Source: Chitinophaga caseinilytica (GTDB lineage Bacteria; Bacteroidota; Bacteroidia; Chitinophagales; Chitinophagaceae). Taken from it: a stretch of DNA of 64,000 nucleotides. The position numbers and the translations under genes were made by a program. Each line of letters opens with the position of its first letter. The stretch's first letter is position 1. The stretch covers positions 3,269,001-3,333,000 of the forward strand of contig NZ_CP150096.1 in NCBI RefSeq assembly GCF_038396765.1. The letters run 5' to 3'. Under the pieces are notes generated by a model. It was not told the DNA's origin. It did no database searches and was given only the letters and a program-made list of their open reading frames with translations. Of the stretch, positions 42,557 to 52,077 are shown in pieces.

Positions 42557-42564
42557 TAAGTTTG
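42557..42564 (+). promoter_or_regulatory. -7 box TAAGTTTG before the ECF sigma gene
   Basis: TAAGTTTG matches TAnnTTTG and lies 25 bases before the ATG at 42589. No TTTG at the usual upstream distance was found. Confidence 0.5.
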
Positions 42565-42588
42565 TCCCGGAAAATTGTGGTCATACTT

Positions 42589-43185
42589 ATGGGATTTTCG
42601 TTAACGGGACAATCGGATAACTTTTTGCTGGAGGAATGCAGGAACGGCAATCCCCGGGCATTCGACGAGCTGTTTGACCGTTATTCCGCCCGGCTCCATC
42701 ATTACGGCCTCAAATACATTGACGATGCCCACCAGGCCGAAGAAGCCATGCTCGACGTTATGCTCTGGCTCTGGCAGAAATGCGACCAGGTGCCCCCAGA
42801 CGTGCAGCTCGCTCCCTACCTTTTCCGCGCCATGAAAAACGCGGTAGTGCGCACGGTGACCCGCCAACGCAATTTCACCGTTCCCCTCGAGCACCTTGGC
42901 GAAAGTGTGCCCGCCGGTACCCTGGACGCCGACAGCCGCATCCGCGAGCGGCAGCTGGAAACCGCCTGGCTGGAAGAGCTGGGCCAGCTCAGCGAGCAAC
43001 GCCAGAAAGCGTTCCGCCTCAGCCGGCTGGAAGAATTGTCGCACGCCGAAATAGCCCGGGAAATGAAGCTTTCGCCCTTTACCGTCAAGAATCATATCAA
43101 AGCCTGCCTTTCCCAATTCCGTGAGCGGTTGAAAGACTACGCCGACCTCAGCACCGCCATTGTTATCTGTATATTAACTCTCTGA
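42589..43185 (+). CDS. ECF-family RNA polymerase sigma factor (FecI-like)
   Basis: A 198-residue protein; ATG 42589 is preferred over the TTG at 42562. Sigma-2 (CRNGNPRAFDELFDRYSARL and AEEAMLDVMLWLW) and sigma-4 (LSEQRQKAFRLSRLEELSHAEIA in outline, then TVKNHIK) are complete, with no sigma-3. The protein ends in a short hydrophobic tail (TAIVICILTL), as several Bacteroidota FecI-type factors do. It is followed by a FecR gene and an STN-type TonB receptor, so the signal is expected to come from that receptor. It probably transcribes the surface-gene run to 59863. Confidence 0.94.
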   Translation: MGFSLTGQSDNFLLEECRNGNPRAFDELFDRYSARLHHYGLKYIDDAHQAEEAMLDVMLWLWQKCDQVPPDVQLAPYLFRAMKNAVVRTVTRQRNFTVPLEHLGESVPAGTLDADSRIRERQLETAWLEELGQLSEQRQKAFRLSRLEELSHAEIAREMKLSPFTVKNHIKACLSQFRERLKDYADLSTAIVICILTL

Positions 43186-43265
43186 TTTTTTCCTTTCCCG
43201 GTTAGCCCTCCCTTCCCGATACTGTACTATATAGGCATGCGGCGATTAATGCCGCCTTGCAGATC

Positions 43266-44276
43266 ATGACGAATCAAGTCGACAGCCCACACATACACCG
43301 CTATCTCGATCGCCTTTGCACGCCCATGGAGCAGGCGCGGGTGGAAGCATTCCTCCAGCTGCCGGAAGGCCGCGAACTGCTAAACGCCGTTCTCGAAGCC
43401 CGGATGGCTGCGGATATGGAGGAAAGCGCCTCCGCAGTGGTTCCCGCCGAAACGCGCGCGCAATGGAAAGCGAAGCTCGCGGAAAGAATGTTCGGGGATG
43501 GAAGCGCCCCCGCCAAAGTGGTCCCCATGCGCAAATGGTTCAAAGCCGCCATGTGGGCCGCAGTGATCGGCGGCGCGGGATGGATGGGCGCACGGATGCT
43601 GAAGCACGCGCAGCGCGAACCGGCCATGGTCATGGCTTCCAAGCAAACGGCCAATGGCCGCCGCGCGGTAGTGCGGTTGACGGACGGGTCGGTAGTACAC
43701 CTCGGCGCCGGAAGCAGCCTGCGCTACCCGGAATCGTTCAGCGGCGATGCCCGCGAAGTATTCCTCGACGGCGAAGCATTCTTCGAAATAGCAGAAAAAC
43801 CCGGACAGCCGTTCATGGTGCATTCCGGCGAAGTGCGGACCACCGTGCTGGGCACCTCGTTCCGCGTGAGCGCGTTCAACGGCAGGCAGGCCCTGGTGGC
43901 CGTGGCTACGGGCAAAGTGCGGGTAGACCATGTGAAAGACGGCGTTCCGCAGGAACTGGCGGTGCTGACGCCGGGCGAGGAACTGAACTGGGAACAGACC
44001 GGTGGAAAATTCCACGTAGCGGAAGTAAAAGCGACAGACGTGGAAGCCTGGAAAGGCGGAAGGTTGGTATTCCACAGCAAGCCGCTGTTGGAGATCGCGA
44101 AAGAACTGGAACGCTGGTACGGCGTAGAGATCGCGATCGGCAAGGAAAGTATTTCAGATCAGAAAATAACGGTAACCCTTTCCGGCGCGGCGCCGCTCGA
44201 CAAAACGATGCAGCTGCTGGCCGCGGGAGGAGGGTTTTCCTATATCACCCAAGGGGGAAAAGTCACCATTCATTAA
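43266..44276 (+). CDS. FecR-family anti-sigma factor
   Basis: A 336-residue protein (ATG 43266, not the TTG upstream). A short cytoplasmic N-terminus binds the sigma factor, one membrane span (about residues 93-112, FKAAMWAAVIGGAGWMG) follows, then the FecR domain (TANGRRAVVRLTDGSVVHLGAGSSL... in outline, GEAFFEIAEKPGQPFMVHSG) and a C-terminal DUF4974-like domain. In the known pathway the receptor's STN domain contacts FecR in the periplasm. It lies 80 bases after the sigma gene, as usual. Confidence 0.95.
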   Translation: MTNQVDSPHIHRYLDRLCTPMEQARVEAFLQLPEGRELLNAVLEARMAADMEESASAVVPAETRAQWKAKLAERMFGDGSAPAKVVPMRKWFKAAMWAAVIGGAGWMGARMLKHAQREPAMVMASKQTANGRRAVVRLTDGSVVHLGAGSSLRYPESFSGDAREVFLDGEAFFEIAEKPGQPFMVHSGEVRTTVLGTSFRVSAFNGRQALVAVATGKVRVDHVKDGVPQELAVLTPGEELNWEQTGGKFHVAEVKATDVEAWKGGRLVFHSKPLLEIAKELERWYGVEIAIGKESISDQKITVTLSGAAPLDKTMQLLAAGGGFSYITQGGKVTIH

Positions 44277-44413
44277 CCTTAAACATTGCGCATGATGTAG
44301 AACGGTACGCAAAAAAAATGCCCCCGCTTGCGTTTGCACCGCCGGCAGGAGCATGTAGATAATTTCTTTCACCTTTCATGTTTTGGACGACGATGACGGT
44401 GAGGAAATTACAT

Positions 44414-44458
44414 GGGCATCTCATGCCCGTACGTTAACAGATTGCCCTTCGCAGGGCT
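44414..44458 (+). promoter_or_regulatory. two small hairpins in the leader of the STN receptor gene
   Basis: GGGCAT/ATGCCC (44414-44419 with 44423-44428, loop CTC) and GCCCT/AGGGC (about 44444-44457, loop TCGC) stand in the 203-base gap between fecR and the receptor. They lack T runs, so they are not obvious terminators; they may shape the leader RNA or be part of a sigma target. Confidence 0.35.
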
Positions 44459-44479
44459 TAACCAGTAACATTCAAAAGT

Positions 44480-47400
44480 ATGAAAAAAGGATTAAAGAAT
44501 GATCCTTTCGGAAAAGTCATGCCCGCTGTGACCGATGGCCGCGCACTTGAATGTAACGCTCCCGGGAACGCCGCTTGGCCCGATTCCGGACCGTTACGTC
44601 AAATACGCTTCCTGATGAAATGCTCGTTTATCTTCCTGCTGATCCAACTTACCTGCGTGAGCCTGCTGCTGGCCGGCACGGCCACCGGGCAAGACCTTTC
44701 CGCCCGGCTCGATCTCCGGCTGACCAATGCCGGTGTGCGGGAAAGCCTGCTCCTGATCGAAAAGGAAAGCGGTGTGCGCTTCCTGCTCCCCGAATCGCTG
44801 CTGGAGAACACCGGCAAAAAGATCACCCTGCATCAGCCCGGTATCTCCGTGAAAGATGCGCTGGCGCATGTTTTTGCGGGAACGGAACTGACCTATAAAC
44901 TATTGAACGGATATGTGGTAGTGGTCCGCAAGCCCGTTCCCATCCGCGTTTCCGGGCGGGTGCTCGACGGGAAGTCGAAAGAGCCGCTGCCCGGGGTGTC
45001 GATCCGTGTGAAGGGGACTTCCAGCGGCGCAGTGACGGATGTATCCGGCAATTTCGCGATCGATATTCCCGAAGAGGGCGCTACACTGGTATTCAGCCTG
45101 ATGGGATATGACGCGAAGGAAGTAAAAGTTGCAAAGGGCACCACTTCGATTTCCGTAATGCTCAATACCGCGTCGCGCCAATTGGGCGAAGTGACGGTGA
45201 ACGCCCGCAGGAAAACGAACACCGAAATCACGGTGCTCCAGGAACGCAAGAACGCCGCCATCGTGCAAGACGCCATTTCGGCGCAGCAGATCGAGCGCAC
45301 CGCTTCCATCACCACCACCCAAGCCCTGCAACGGGTGAGCGGCGTAACGGTGACAGACGATAAGTACGTGGCCATCCGCGGGCTGGGCGACCGCTCCGTG
45401 ATCGGGCAGCTCAACGGCGTGCGCCTCGCATCCTCCGACCCCGACCGCAGCGCCATTCCCCTCGATCTCGTGCCCGCAAGTCTCCTCGATAACATCACCA
45501 TCTTCAAAACCGTTACGCCCGATAAACCGGCAGACGCCGCCGCAGGGATCGTGGAGCTGAAAACCAAATCCATCCCCGACAAAGCCACACTGGAGATCAT
45601 CGCGCAGACGGGCTTCAATTCCAACATCGGGATGGGCGGGAAGATGAACAGTTTCTATAACAGCGAGCTCGGTTTTTTCGGCGGGAAAGTGAATGAGAAA
45701 AACCTTTCCCCCGAATTCCTCAACCTTTCCAAACAATATCCCGGCGGGCTGGGCCAGATACAAACGCTCATCGCCAACAGCCAGCACGACCCCGCCATGC
45801 GCCAGGAAGCCAATCGCATCAACCGCATCATGCACGGATTCGATCCTGTGCTGACCACCCGCTACAAACAGGCGCCCCTCAACCAGCTGTATTCCGCTAC
45901 ATACGGCAACAGCTTCAAGGTGCTGAAGAATAAACAGCTGGGCCTCGTGCTGGGCGCCAACTATTACCGCCGCGCGAGCGATGTGTATGGCGGCGAGCTT
46001 ACACAGTACAGCATTTACCAGGGCGTGATCACGGGAAACCCACAGGTGTACAGCCCGCGGAGTATCCCGAATTACATCACGCCGAACAGCCTCTACATGG
46101 GCAAATACCAGACGTACAAGGAAAATACCGGCACCGAAACCCTCAACTACGGTACCCTCGCGGGGCTTTCGTTCCGCTTCAGTCCGCGCCACGAGATCAG
46201 CATGCAATACCTCGGCAGCTGGGGCTCCGAAGCGCAGGCCGTGAACATGTACGGCCAATATCAATACACCGGCCTGCCCGGCGAAGTGAACAGCACGATC
46301 TATTCCCTCAAGCAAACGCGCCGCAGCCTCAACACGTTCAACCTGCAGGGCGAGCACAAGTTCACCGCATCGGCGTATTCGCCGCGGCTGAGCTATAACA
46401 TGGCATCTTCCTCGTCTTCCCAGAACGATCCCGATTTCCGGTTCGTAACGCTGACGGATTATAAACCCCGCAACGGCGCCTATTACTGGCGGCCTTCGGT
46501 AAGCCCGGCAAGCGGACAGGGCACCTGGAACCATACCGATCATCTCTACGCCCTGAACTCCGGATATGTGAACGGGTACGGCACCTACGGCATCATCCAG
46601 GCGGAGCCAAACGGCCGCCGGTGGCGCAATCTGGAAGAAACGAACTGGAACTACAAAGCCGATGTCACCCTTCCGTTCCCGCTGTTCGGCCGGAAACAGG
46701 AATTCAAAACCGGTGTCAATTACCTGAATCGCGACCGCACTTTCCGGGAAAACATGTTCTTTTTGCCCGGCTCCAACTTCGCGCCGAACGGTGCGCTCAC
46801 GCTGTACGACGTTGCCGGTAATCTCGACAGGTTCGTCAGTGCCGATGTGATCGGCATCAGGCCGGTTGCCGGCGGAACGGGCGAAGGGGCGGACAAAGTC
46901 GGCGGTTACCTGTACAACAGCCAGAAATCACCGAACAACTACACCGGCTTCTTCGAAACGAATGCGTTCTACGGTATGCTCGACATGCGCATCCTTGAAA
47001 ACCTGCGCCTGGCGGGTGGTGTGCGGTTCGAGAAAACGAATATCCAGTCGGCCGTGGATACGTCCGACGTATATCTCGATCCGGCATTGACGAAGAAAAA
47101 CGACGACGGGCAATCCGTTCCCGTCATGATGATCGACCCGAACACCGTTTACAAAACATCCTACAAACCCTACTACGCGGCCAACCTGACCTACACGCTC
47201 CACGAGAACATGAATTTCCGCATGGCCTACAACACCACACTGGCGCGGCCGGAGCTGCGCGAGCTTACGAACGTGTTCGAGTTCGATGCGTTCCAGATGG
47301 GCCTGGTAGTGGGGAACCCCAACCTCGTGAACCAGCATACCGAAAACCTCGACTTCCGTTGGGAATGGTTTCCGGCGGCGGGGGAAGTGATCTCCGTGTC

Positions 47401-48052
47401 GGCCTTCGGCAAGCGCATCCAGAACCAGCTCGTGAAAGTGTTCAGCTTGAAAACGGACGGCCTGGCGGCGAAGTATCCCGAATATCCCACCATTCAATTC
47501 CAGAACGATCCCAACCGCGGTACGGTTTGGGGCGTGGAACTGGAACTGGTGAAGGATTTGGGAAGATTGTCGCCCGCATTCCGCAACTTCTTCATCGGCA
47601 CCAACCTGCTCCTCGCGCAAAGCAATATCAAGAAAACGCAGGAGCGGTACAGCGCCAATAAATCGCTGGACAGGCATACGCCGGAAAACAGTCCGCTTTT
47701 CGAACAGGCGCCTTTCAGCCTCAATGGCTGGCTCAACTACAAGAACGCACGTTCCGGTACCGACCTCACGGCCACGTTCAACATGGTAGGGGAGCGGCTG
47801 GTGCAGATCAATCTCACCGGCGAGCCCGATCTCTACACCCGGCCCGTGCCCATGCTCGACCTCGTGTTTTCGCAGACGCTGGGCAAACGCCTGTTGTTCA
47901 AGGGGTATATGAAAAATATCCTCAATCCCGCGATCGAAACGGTGTACGCCAATCCCGGAACGGGTGGCAAATGGTACGGCAACCGGTATGTGAACCGCAG
48001 CTTCAAGCGCGGCGCGGAAATCATGCTGGGCTTTACTTACAAGCTGTTATAA
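44480..48052 (+). CDS. STN-domain TonB-dependent receptor with carboxypeptidase-like domain
   Basis: A 1190-residue outer-membrane receptor. A signal-type segment (MKCSFIFLLIQLTCVSLLL in outline) begins at residue 46; an ATG at 44615 could be the real start if the first 45 residues are not translated. Then come an STN domain (about 70-150, VRFLLPESLLEN and VKDALAHVF), a carboxypeptidase-regulatory-like domain (about 155-240), a plug (with ALQRVSGVTVTDDKYVAIRGLGDRS in outline) and a long barrel ending GFTYKLL. The STN domain is the one that talks to FecR. No SusD partner follows, so this is not a classical SusC. Confidence 0.92.
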   Translation: MKKGLKNDPFGKVMPAVTDGRALECNAPGNAAWPDSGPLRQIRFLMKCSFIFLLIQLTCVSLLLAGTATGQDLSARLDLRLTNAGVRESLLLIEKESGVRFLLPESLLENTGKKITLHQPGISVKDALAHVFAGTELTYKLLNGYVVVVRKPVPIRVSGRVLDGKSKEPLPGVSIRVKGTSSGAVTDVSGNFAIDIPEEGATLVFSLMGYDAKEVKVAKGTTSISVMLNTASRQLGEVTVNARRKTNTEITVLQERKNAAIVQDAISAQQIERTASITTTQALQRVSGVTVTDDKYVAIRGLGDRSVIGQLNGVRLASSDPDRSAIPLDLVPASLLDNITIFKTVTPDKPADAAAGIVELKTKSIPDKATLEIIAQTGFNSNIGMGGKMNSFYNSELGFFGGKVNEKNLSPEFLNLSKQYPGGLGQIQTLIANSQHDPAMRQEANRINRIMHGFDPVLTTRYKQAPLNQLYSATYGNSFKVLKNKQLGLVLGANYYRRASDVYGGELTQYSIYQGVITGNPQVYSPRSIPNYITPNSLYMGKYQTYKENTGTETLNYGTLAGLSFRFSPRHEISMQYLGSWGSEAQAVNMYGQYQYTGLPGEVNSTIYSLKQTRRSLNTFNLQGEHKFTASAYSPRLSYNMASSSSSQNDPDFRFVTLTDYKPRNGAYYWRPSVSPASGQGTWNHTDHLYALNSGYVNGYGTYGIIQAEPNGRRWRNLEETNWNYKADVTLPFPLFGRKQEFKTGVNYLNRDRTFRENMFFLPGSNFAPNGALTLYDVAGNLDRFVSADVIGIRPVAGGTGEGADKVGGYLYNSQKSPNNYTGFFETNAFYGMLDMRILENLRLAGGVRFEKTNIQSAVDTSDVYLDPALTKKNDDGQSVPVMMIDPNTVYKTSYKPYYAANLTYTLHENMNFRMAYNTTLARPELRELTNVFEFDAFQMGLVVGNPNLVNQHTENLDFRWEWFPAAGEVISVSAFGKRIQNQLVKVFSLKTDGLAAKYPEYPTIQFQNDPNRGTVWGVELELVKDLGRLSPAFRNFFIGTNLLLAQSNIKKTQERYSANKSLDRHTPENSPLFEQAPFSLNGWLNYKNARSGTDLTATFNMVGERLVQINLTGEPDLYTRPVPMLDLVFSQTLGKRLLFKGYMKNILNPAIETVYANPGTGGKWYGNRYVNRSFKRGAEIMLGFTYKLL

Positions 48053-48076
48053 ACCATCAACGTAAAAAGATTTTGC

Positions 48077-49792
48077 ATGCAATACAGATTTTATGCGGCC
48101 GCATTGTGCGGGTTGATGCTGGCCTTCCTTTCCTGCCGGAAAGAAAAGCAGGACCACCAGTACGACAACCGTCCCGTCCAGGACGCGCGCGGCAATTCGC
48201 TGCTGCGGCTCGTTAACCTGGTGGGGCATAACCAGGTGCTGGCCGGCGGCGATACCCTCACCAATTACACGGCTTATCCGCCCGGTTACGCCGGCGAAGA
48301 GCTGTATCCCGGAACGCCTTTCTTCCCGGAGAACGGCCGCCTGGGCCAGACCTGGAGCGTTCCCCGCCAGTTTTTCCATGCCGGGAAACTGCAACTCATG
48401 ACGGAACGCTTCGCGGTGCAGGGTGCGCGCGATACGCTGGCGCTGGATGTAAAGGAAGACGGAACGGCAGCGAAGGATATATTCCTCCTGCAACCGGAAT
48501 GGGTGGCCGACAAGCGCCTCCCCCGCATCGTGGAGCTGCCGCGCAGCGTGACCGCCCCCGCCAAGGCCGGATACTTCAAAGTAAGACTGGTGAACCTGGC
48601 GCAGGCGATCCGCCCGCAGTCGGAGCCTATCGACGATCTCACCAAGCCCCTCACGCTCGCGTTCGCAGACGGTACGCCCGTTGCGCCCGCCACATCGGCG
48701 GTAGGCGTGGGAAAGGCTTCGGAATATGTTGAATTGCCTTACGGAACGTACCAGTTCAAGGTATTGAGCCCGGAAGGGTACCAGGTTACGGCAGGCCAGG
48801 GCAGTTCGCTGGAATTTACCAGCATCCTCGACCCGGCAACCGCCACCCTCACGAAAGGCGCTATCGGCCGGCCGCACACCGTCAGCACCCATCTCACTTA
48901 CTCGCCGGTGCGCACGTTCCAGCCGGGTGGTGTGTATACGATCGTGGTGGCGACAGACCAGTTTACCATTCCTTATTACAATGGGCAGTCCGGCGAAACG
49001 ACGGTCGCCTATATGAACGCTTTCCGCATCCTGTCAGACATCAGCGAGCCCGCGAACCTGAACTACGCCCGCATCCAGGCGGTGAACGCATTGCCGGGAG
49101 AAGGTGCCGTTTCCGTGCAGCTCGACGGGCAAAACCTGGCACAGCTCGGTTTTGGGAAACCCAGCGAATATGCGCTGCGCATCCGCGGAACGGTCCGCAT
49201 CGATGCTACGGACGCGAAAGGCACGGTGATCGCTTCGGCGAATGCAGACCTGGAGCCGAATATGAATTACACGGCCTGGGTGTTCCGCGGTGCCAACGGG
49301 AAAGCGGCCATCAACGTAGTGAGCAACAACCTCAGCGGTGGCTGGTATGTTGGCGGGAACGGGGCAGACGGGAGCCTGGACCGCCGCCAGCATAAATATC
49401 CTTTCCACATCCGTTTCCTGAATTTCTGCGAAGACCTTCCGTACGTAAGCTTTACAGAAGACAACGGGCAGCCTTTCGGCAGCGAATCGAGCATCAACCT
49501 GCAACCCGGCGTAGCGGCCACCAACGTGCCGTACATCCGCCTGTTCCAGCAAAAGGAAGCTTTCCAGATCATGGCCTACCGGTCTTCTCCGGGCGTGGTG
49601 CCCGGCAGCTGGATCCGGGAAGTGCCCGTGTTGAAGGGGGCGGATTTCATCGCCAGGAAAGCATTGTACGTACGTGGCGAATTACCGAACCTGGAGCCCG
49701 GCGTATTCACGGTGGCGCTCATCGGTAAACTGAACGGCGCATCGCCGGAAGCGCAAAAGGCCAGAATGATCATTGTAAAACATACGAAGTAA
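48077..49792 (+). CDS. DUF4397-type lipoprotein
   Basis: A 571-residue lipoprotein (lipobox AFLSC, C20, then RKEK, which favours surface display in Bacteroidota). Two DUF4397-like beta-sandwich domains are seen: about residues 165-255 (VRLVNLAQA, then SEYVELPYGTYQFKVL) and about 325-420 (ARIQAVNALPGEGAVSVQLDG). The family is of unknown function, typically in cell-surface proteins. It lies 24 bases after the receptor and overlaps the next start codon by one base (TAATG), implying translational coupling. A binding role next to the receptor is inferred. Confidence 0.83.
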   Translation: MQYRFYAAALCGLMLAFLSCRKEKQDHQYDNRPVQDARGNSLLRLVNLVGHNQVLAGGDTLTNYTAYPPGYAGEELYPGTPFFPENGRLGQTWSVPRQFFHAGKLQLMTERFAVQGARDTLALDVKEDGTAAKDIFLLQPEWVADKRLPRIVELPRSVTAPAKAGYFKVRLVNLAQAIRPQSEPIDDLTKPLTLAFADGTPVAPATSAVGVGKASEYVELPYGTYQFKVLSPEGYQVTAGQGSSLEFTSILDPATATLTKGAIGRPHTVSTHLTYSPVRTFQPGGVYTIVVATDQFTIPYYNGQSGETTVAYMNAFRILSDISEPANLNYARIQAVNALPGEGAVSVQLDGQNLAQLGFGKPSEYALRIRGTVRIDATDAKGTVIASANADLEPNMNYTAWVFRGANGKAAINVVSNNLSGGWYVGGNGADGSLDRRQHKYPFHIRFLNFCEDLPYVSFTEDNGQPFGSESSINLQPGVAATNVPYIRLFQQKEAFQIMAYRSSPGVVPGSWIREVPVLKGADFIARKALYVRGELPNLEPGVFTVALIGKLNGASPEAQKARMIIVKHTK

Positions 49793-50973
49793 TGAACAAG
49801 AAGCTGACAACATTATGCCTCTGGGGCATCCTGCTCGCCGGCCTCGCCGCCTGCAGCAAGGTGGAGTATACGGAGATCGAGAATCCTGCATACCTCCGTG
49901 TGTTCAATAACCTGAACCTGCGGATCGGGCTGGAGAACAAAGACGAGGAAAAGCCTTTCCTCACCATGCTCATCGACCCCGTGCTCGATGCCGACGGAAC
50001 GCCCGTGAGCGCCGCCATTAAAGGCGATTTCCTCGACCAGCGCGCGCCGTACGCACCGCCGTACCCTTCGCACGTGGGCTCCAGCAACAGCGTCAACAAT
50101 CCCGAATATCCCGGAAAGGAAAACGTGCTGGTAGGGCCCGTGCTCAACGGGTTCGACCTCAGCAGCTGGGCCCAGGTGCCCTCTGGCCGCCACCGCGTGA
50201 TGTTCTGCTACCGCCCCACCAACGCCGTGCCCTTCTTCAGCCTGGAGCCGCAGCTTCGCCGCAAGATCGTCATAGACACGGTGCTGGAACTGGGCGCGCG
50301 GGAAGTATACACCATGCACGTGCTCCAGCGCAACTTCGCCACCCGGAAAGTAGGCGTGATCGTCCGGACGGAGAACTTCCATAAAATTGCCCTGTCCGAT
50401 TCGCTCGTGTATGTGAATTTTTACAACTACAGCTCCGAAGGGTTCTGGCAGGCCGATAAATCACTGAAGAAAAACCAGTTCGAATCCGGTATGCTTAAAT
50501 ACGGCATCCGCGACCAGATGAACATCTTTCTCACCCTGTGCAAACCCGGCGGTTTTAACGCCATCCCCGGATACAAATTCATCCAGCTGGGATCGGTGAC
50601 GCGGGACGCCGCTTCGGGGAAAGTGACGCCTTACTTCAGCTTTCCGCTGTATGCCGACCCTACGTCCAACCATATCAGCACCGACATCTGGCAACGGATC
50701 TCCGTGCTGTCGCCCTCCATCGATCCGGAACGGAATCCCTACGGCGATGTGGCGGCGGATACGGATTGCCAGTATGGCGTGATCGCCTGTATCGGCAACG
50801 GCAGCCGTACCAGCTTCGAACAGGGGGCGCTGCACCTGCCGGGCATGATCGTCAACATTCACTCCGGCGTGCATAACCCGCGATCATTCTCCACGGTCAA
50901 CACCATCGAGATCGTCAACGGGAATGCGTACCTCACCACCATCCAGCGAAAATATCCGCCGCCGGTGTACTGA
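49792..50973 (+). CDS. lipoprotein related to DUF4397 proteins
   Basis: A 393-residue lipoprotein (lipobox LAAC, C21, followed by SKVEYTE). The AYLRVFNNLNLRIG start after the lipid anchor, the GFDLSSWAQVPSGRHRVMF segment and beta-rich character recall a DUF4397 domain with a long insertion rich in Pro/Ser/Asn (about 75-105). The rest (residues 160-393) has no match I recognise. It is translationally coupled to the preceding gene. Function unknown, probably part of the same surface assembly. Confidence 0.75.
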   Translation: MNKKLTTLCLWGILLAGLAACSKVEYTEIENPAYLRVFNNLNLRIGLENKDEEKPFLTMLIDPVLDADGTPVSAAIKGDFLDQRAPYAPPYPSHVGSSNSVNNPEYPGKENVLVGPVLNGFDLSSWAQVPSGRHRVMFCYRPTNAVPFFSLEPQLRRKIVIDTVLELGAREVYTMHVLQRNFATRKVGVIVRTENFHKIALSDSLVYVNFYNYSSEGFWQADKSLKKNQFESGMLKYGIRDQMNIFLTLCKPGGFNAIPGYKFIQLGSVTRDAASGKVTPYFSFPLYADPTSNHISTDIWQRISVLSPSIDPERNPYGDVAADTDCQYGVIACIGNGSRTSFEQGALHLPGMIVNIHSGVHNPRSFSTVNTIEIVNGNAYLTTIQRKYPPPVY

Positions 50974-51003
50974 TCGCCGGGCGCTCACATCAAAACGAAA
51001 GTC

Positions 51004-52077
51004 ATGTTTCAAACCATCAAAAAATATATCCTGTCTCTTTCCGTACTGGCGGCGCTCGGCGCCTGCAGCCACGACGAACTGGAACAGGTCAACAAAGCGC
51101 AGGCGTTCAGGCCGGCCGGCGATTTCATCCGGAATAACTACGACCTGTCGCTCACCTACGCCGCCATGCAAAGGGCCGGCATAACGGAGGCGCTCAACGG
51201 GAAAGGGCCGTTTACGGTGCTGGCCCCGGGCAATACCGCCTGGAACCGGATAGGGATCATGCGGGCGGAAGACTTCCAGCGGCTGGATGCGGACAGTCTT
51301 CGCAACATGCTCAACTACCACATCATCAACCGCAGGCTGCTTCTCGCCGAAATCCCCGTGAACGGGATCGACGTCCGCTACGCCACACTCTATGACAACA
51401 AGGAGCTGTTTACTACGTTCGCCACGCATCAGCAGGGATATCCCCAATACCCACAGAACCATTTGTTCTTCAACGGTTCGTATTGCACCAAGAAGGAAGT
51501 GACGCTGGCCAACGGTACGCTGTACGTGCTGGACAAAGTGATCAAATATAACCCGGGTACCGTGCAGGACTGGCTGTCCCAAAGGCCGGAATACAGTTTG
51601 TTCGTAGCGGGACTGAAGAAATTCGGCCTCTGGGAACAGCTGGCGCAGGCGGGCCCTTTTACCGTGTTCGCCCCGGAAAATGCGGCGTTCGAAGCCGCAG
51701 GGCTCGACCTGGCTACGCTGAATGCTATGAACGCGGATGCGTATATCGGGGCGCGGCTGTTTGGCGTGTACATCGTTCCCCGCAGCCATTATTTCATCGG
51801 CGACTTCCTGGCTTTTAACACGATCTATGGAACGGGAGGATTTACGGCGAAGATAGAAGGGGATACGCATAACCGGGCCATCCGGGCCGATCGGATCAAT
51901 GTGCAGGGAGATGTGACTTACACCCTGTCGGTTTTTACGCCAAACGATCCCTGGAGCCCCATCGGCGGCGCCATGGGCACGGTGGCGGCCCGCAGCGATT
52001 TTCAGACGGATAACGGGCTGGTGCACAATCTGCCCCAATTATTGATCAAGCCCGACCAGGCGCGGAAAAACCAATGA
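51004..52077 (+). CDS. fasciclin (FAS1) domain lipoprotein 1
   Basis: A 357-residue lipoprotein (LGAC, C21, followed by SHDELEQ). Two FAS1 domains: about 40-180 (GPFTVLAPGNTAWNRIGI, then LRNMLNYHIINRRLL, closing with GTLYVLDKVI) and about 185-345 (GPFTVFAPENAAFEAAGLD). FAS1 domains mediate adhesion or ligand binding in many surface proteins. The second domain lacks the usual LxxHV motif (here LFGVYIVPRSH). It overlaps the next gene by ATGA. Function in the operon unknown. Confidence 0.88.
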   Translation: MFQTIKKYILSLSVLAALGACSHDELEQVNKAQAFRPAGDFIRNNYDLSLTYAAMQRAGITEALNGKGPFTVLAPGNTAWNRIGIMRAEDFQRLDADSLRNMLNYHIINRRLLLAEIPVNGIDVRYATLYDNKELFTTFATHQQGYPQYPQNHLFFNGSYCTKKEVTLANGTLYVLDKVIKYNPGTVQDWLSQRPEYSLFVAGLKKFGLWEQLAQAGPFTVFAPENAAFEAAGLDLATLNAMNADAYIGARLFGVYIVPRSHYFIGDFLAFNTIYGTGGFTAKIEGDTHNRAIRADRINVQGDVTYTLSVFTPNDPWSPIGGAMGTVAARSDFQTDNGLVHNLPQLLIKPDQARKNQ

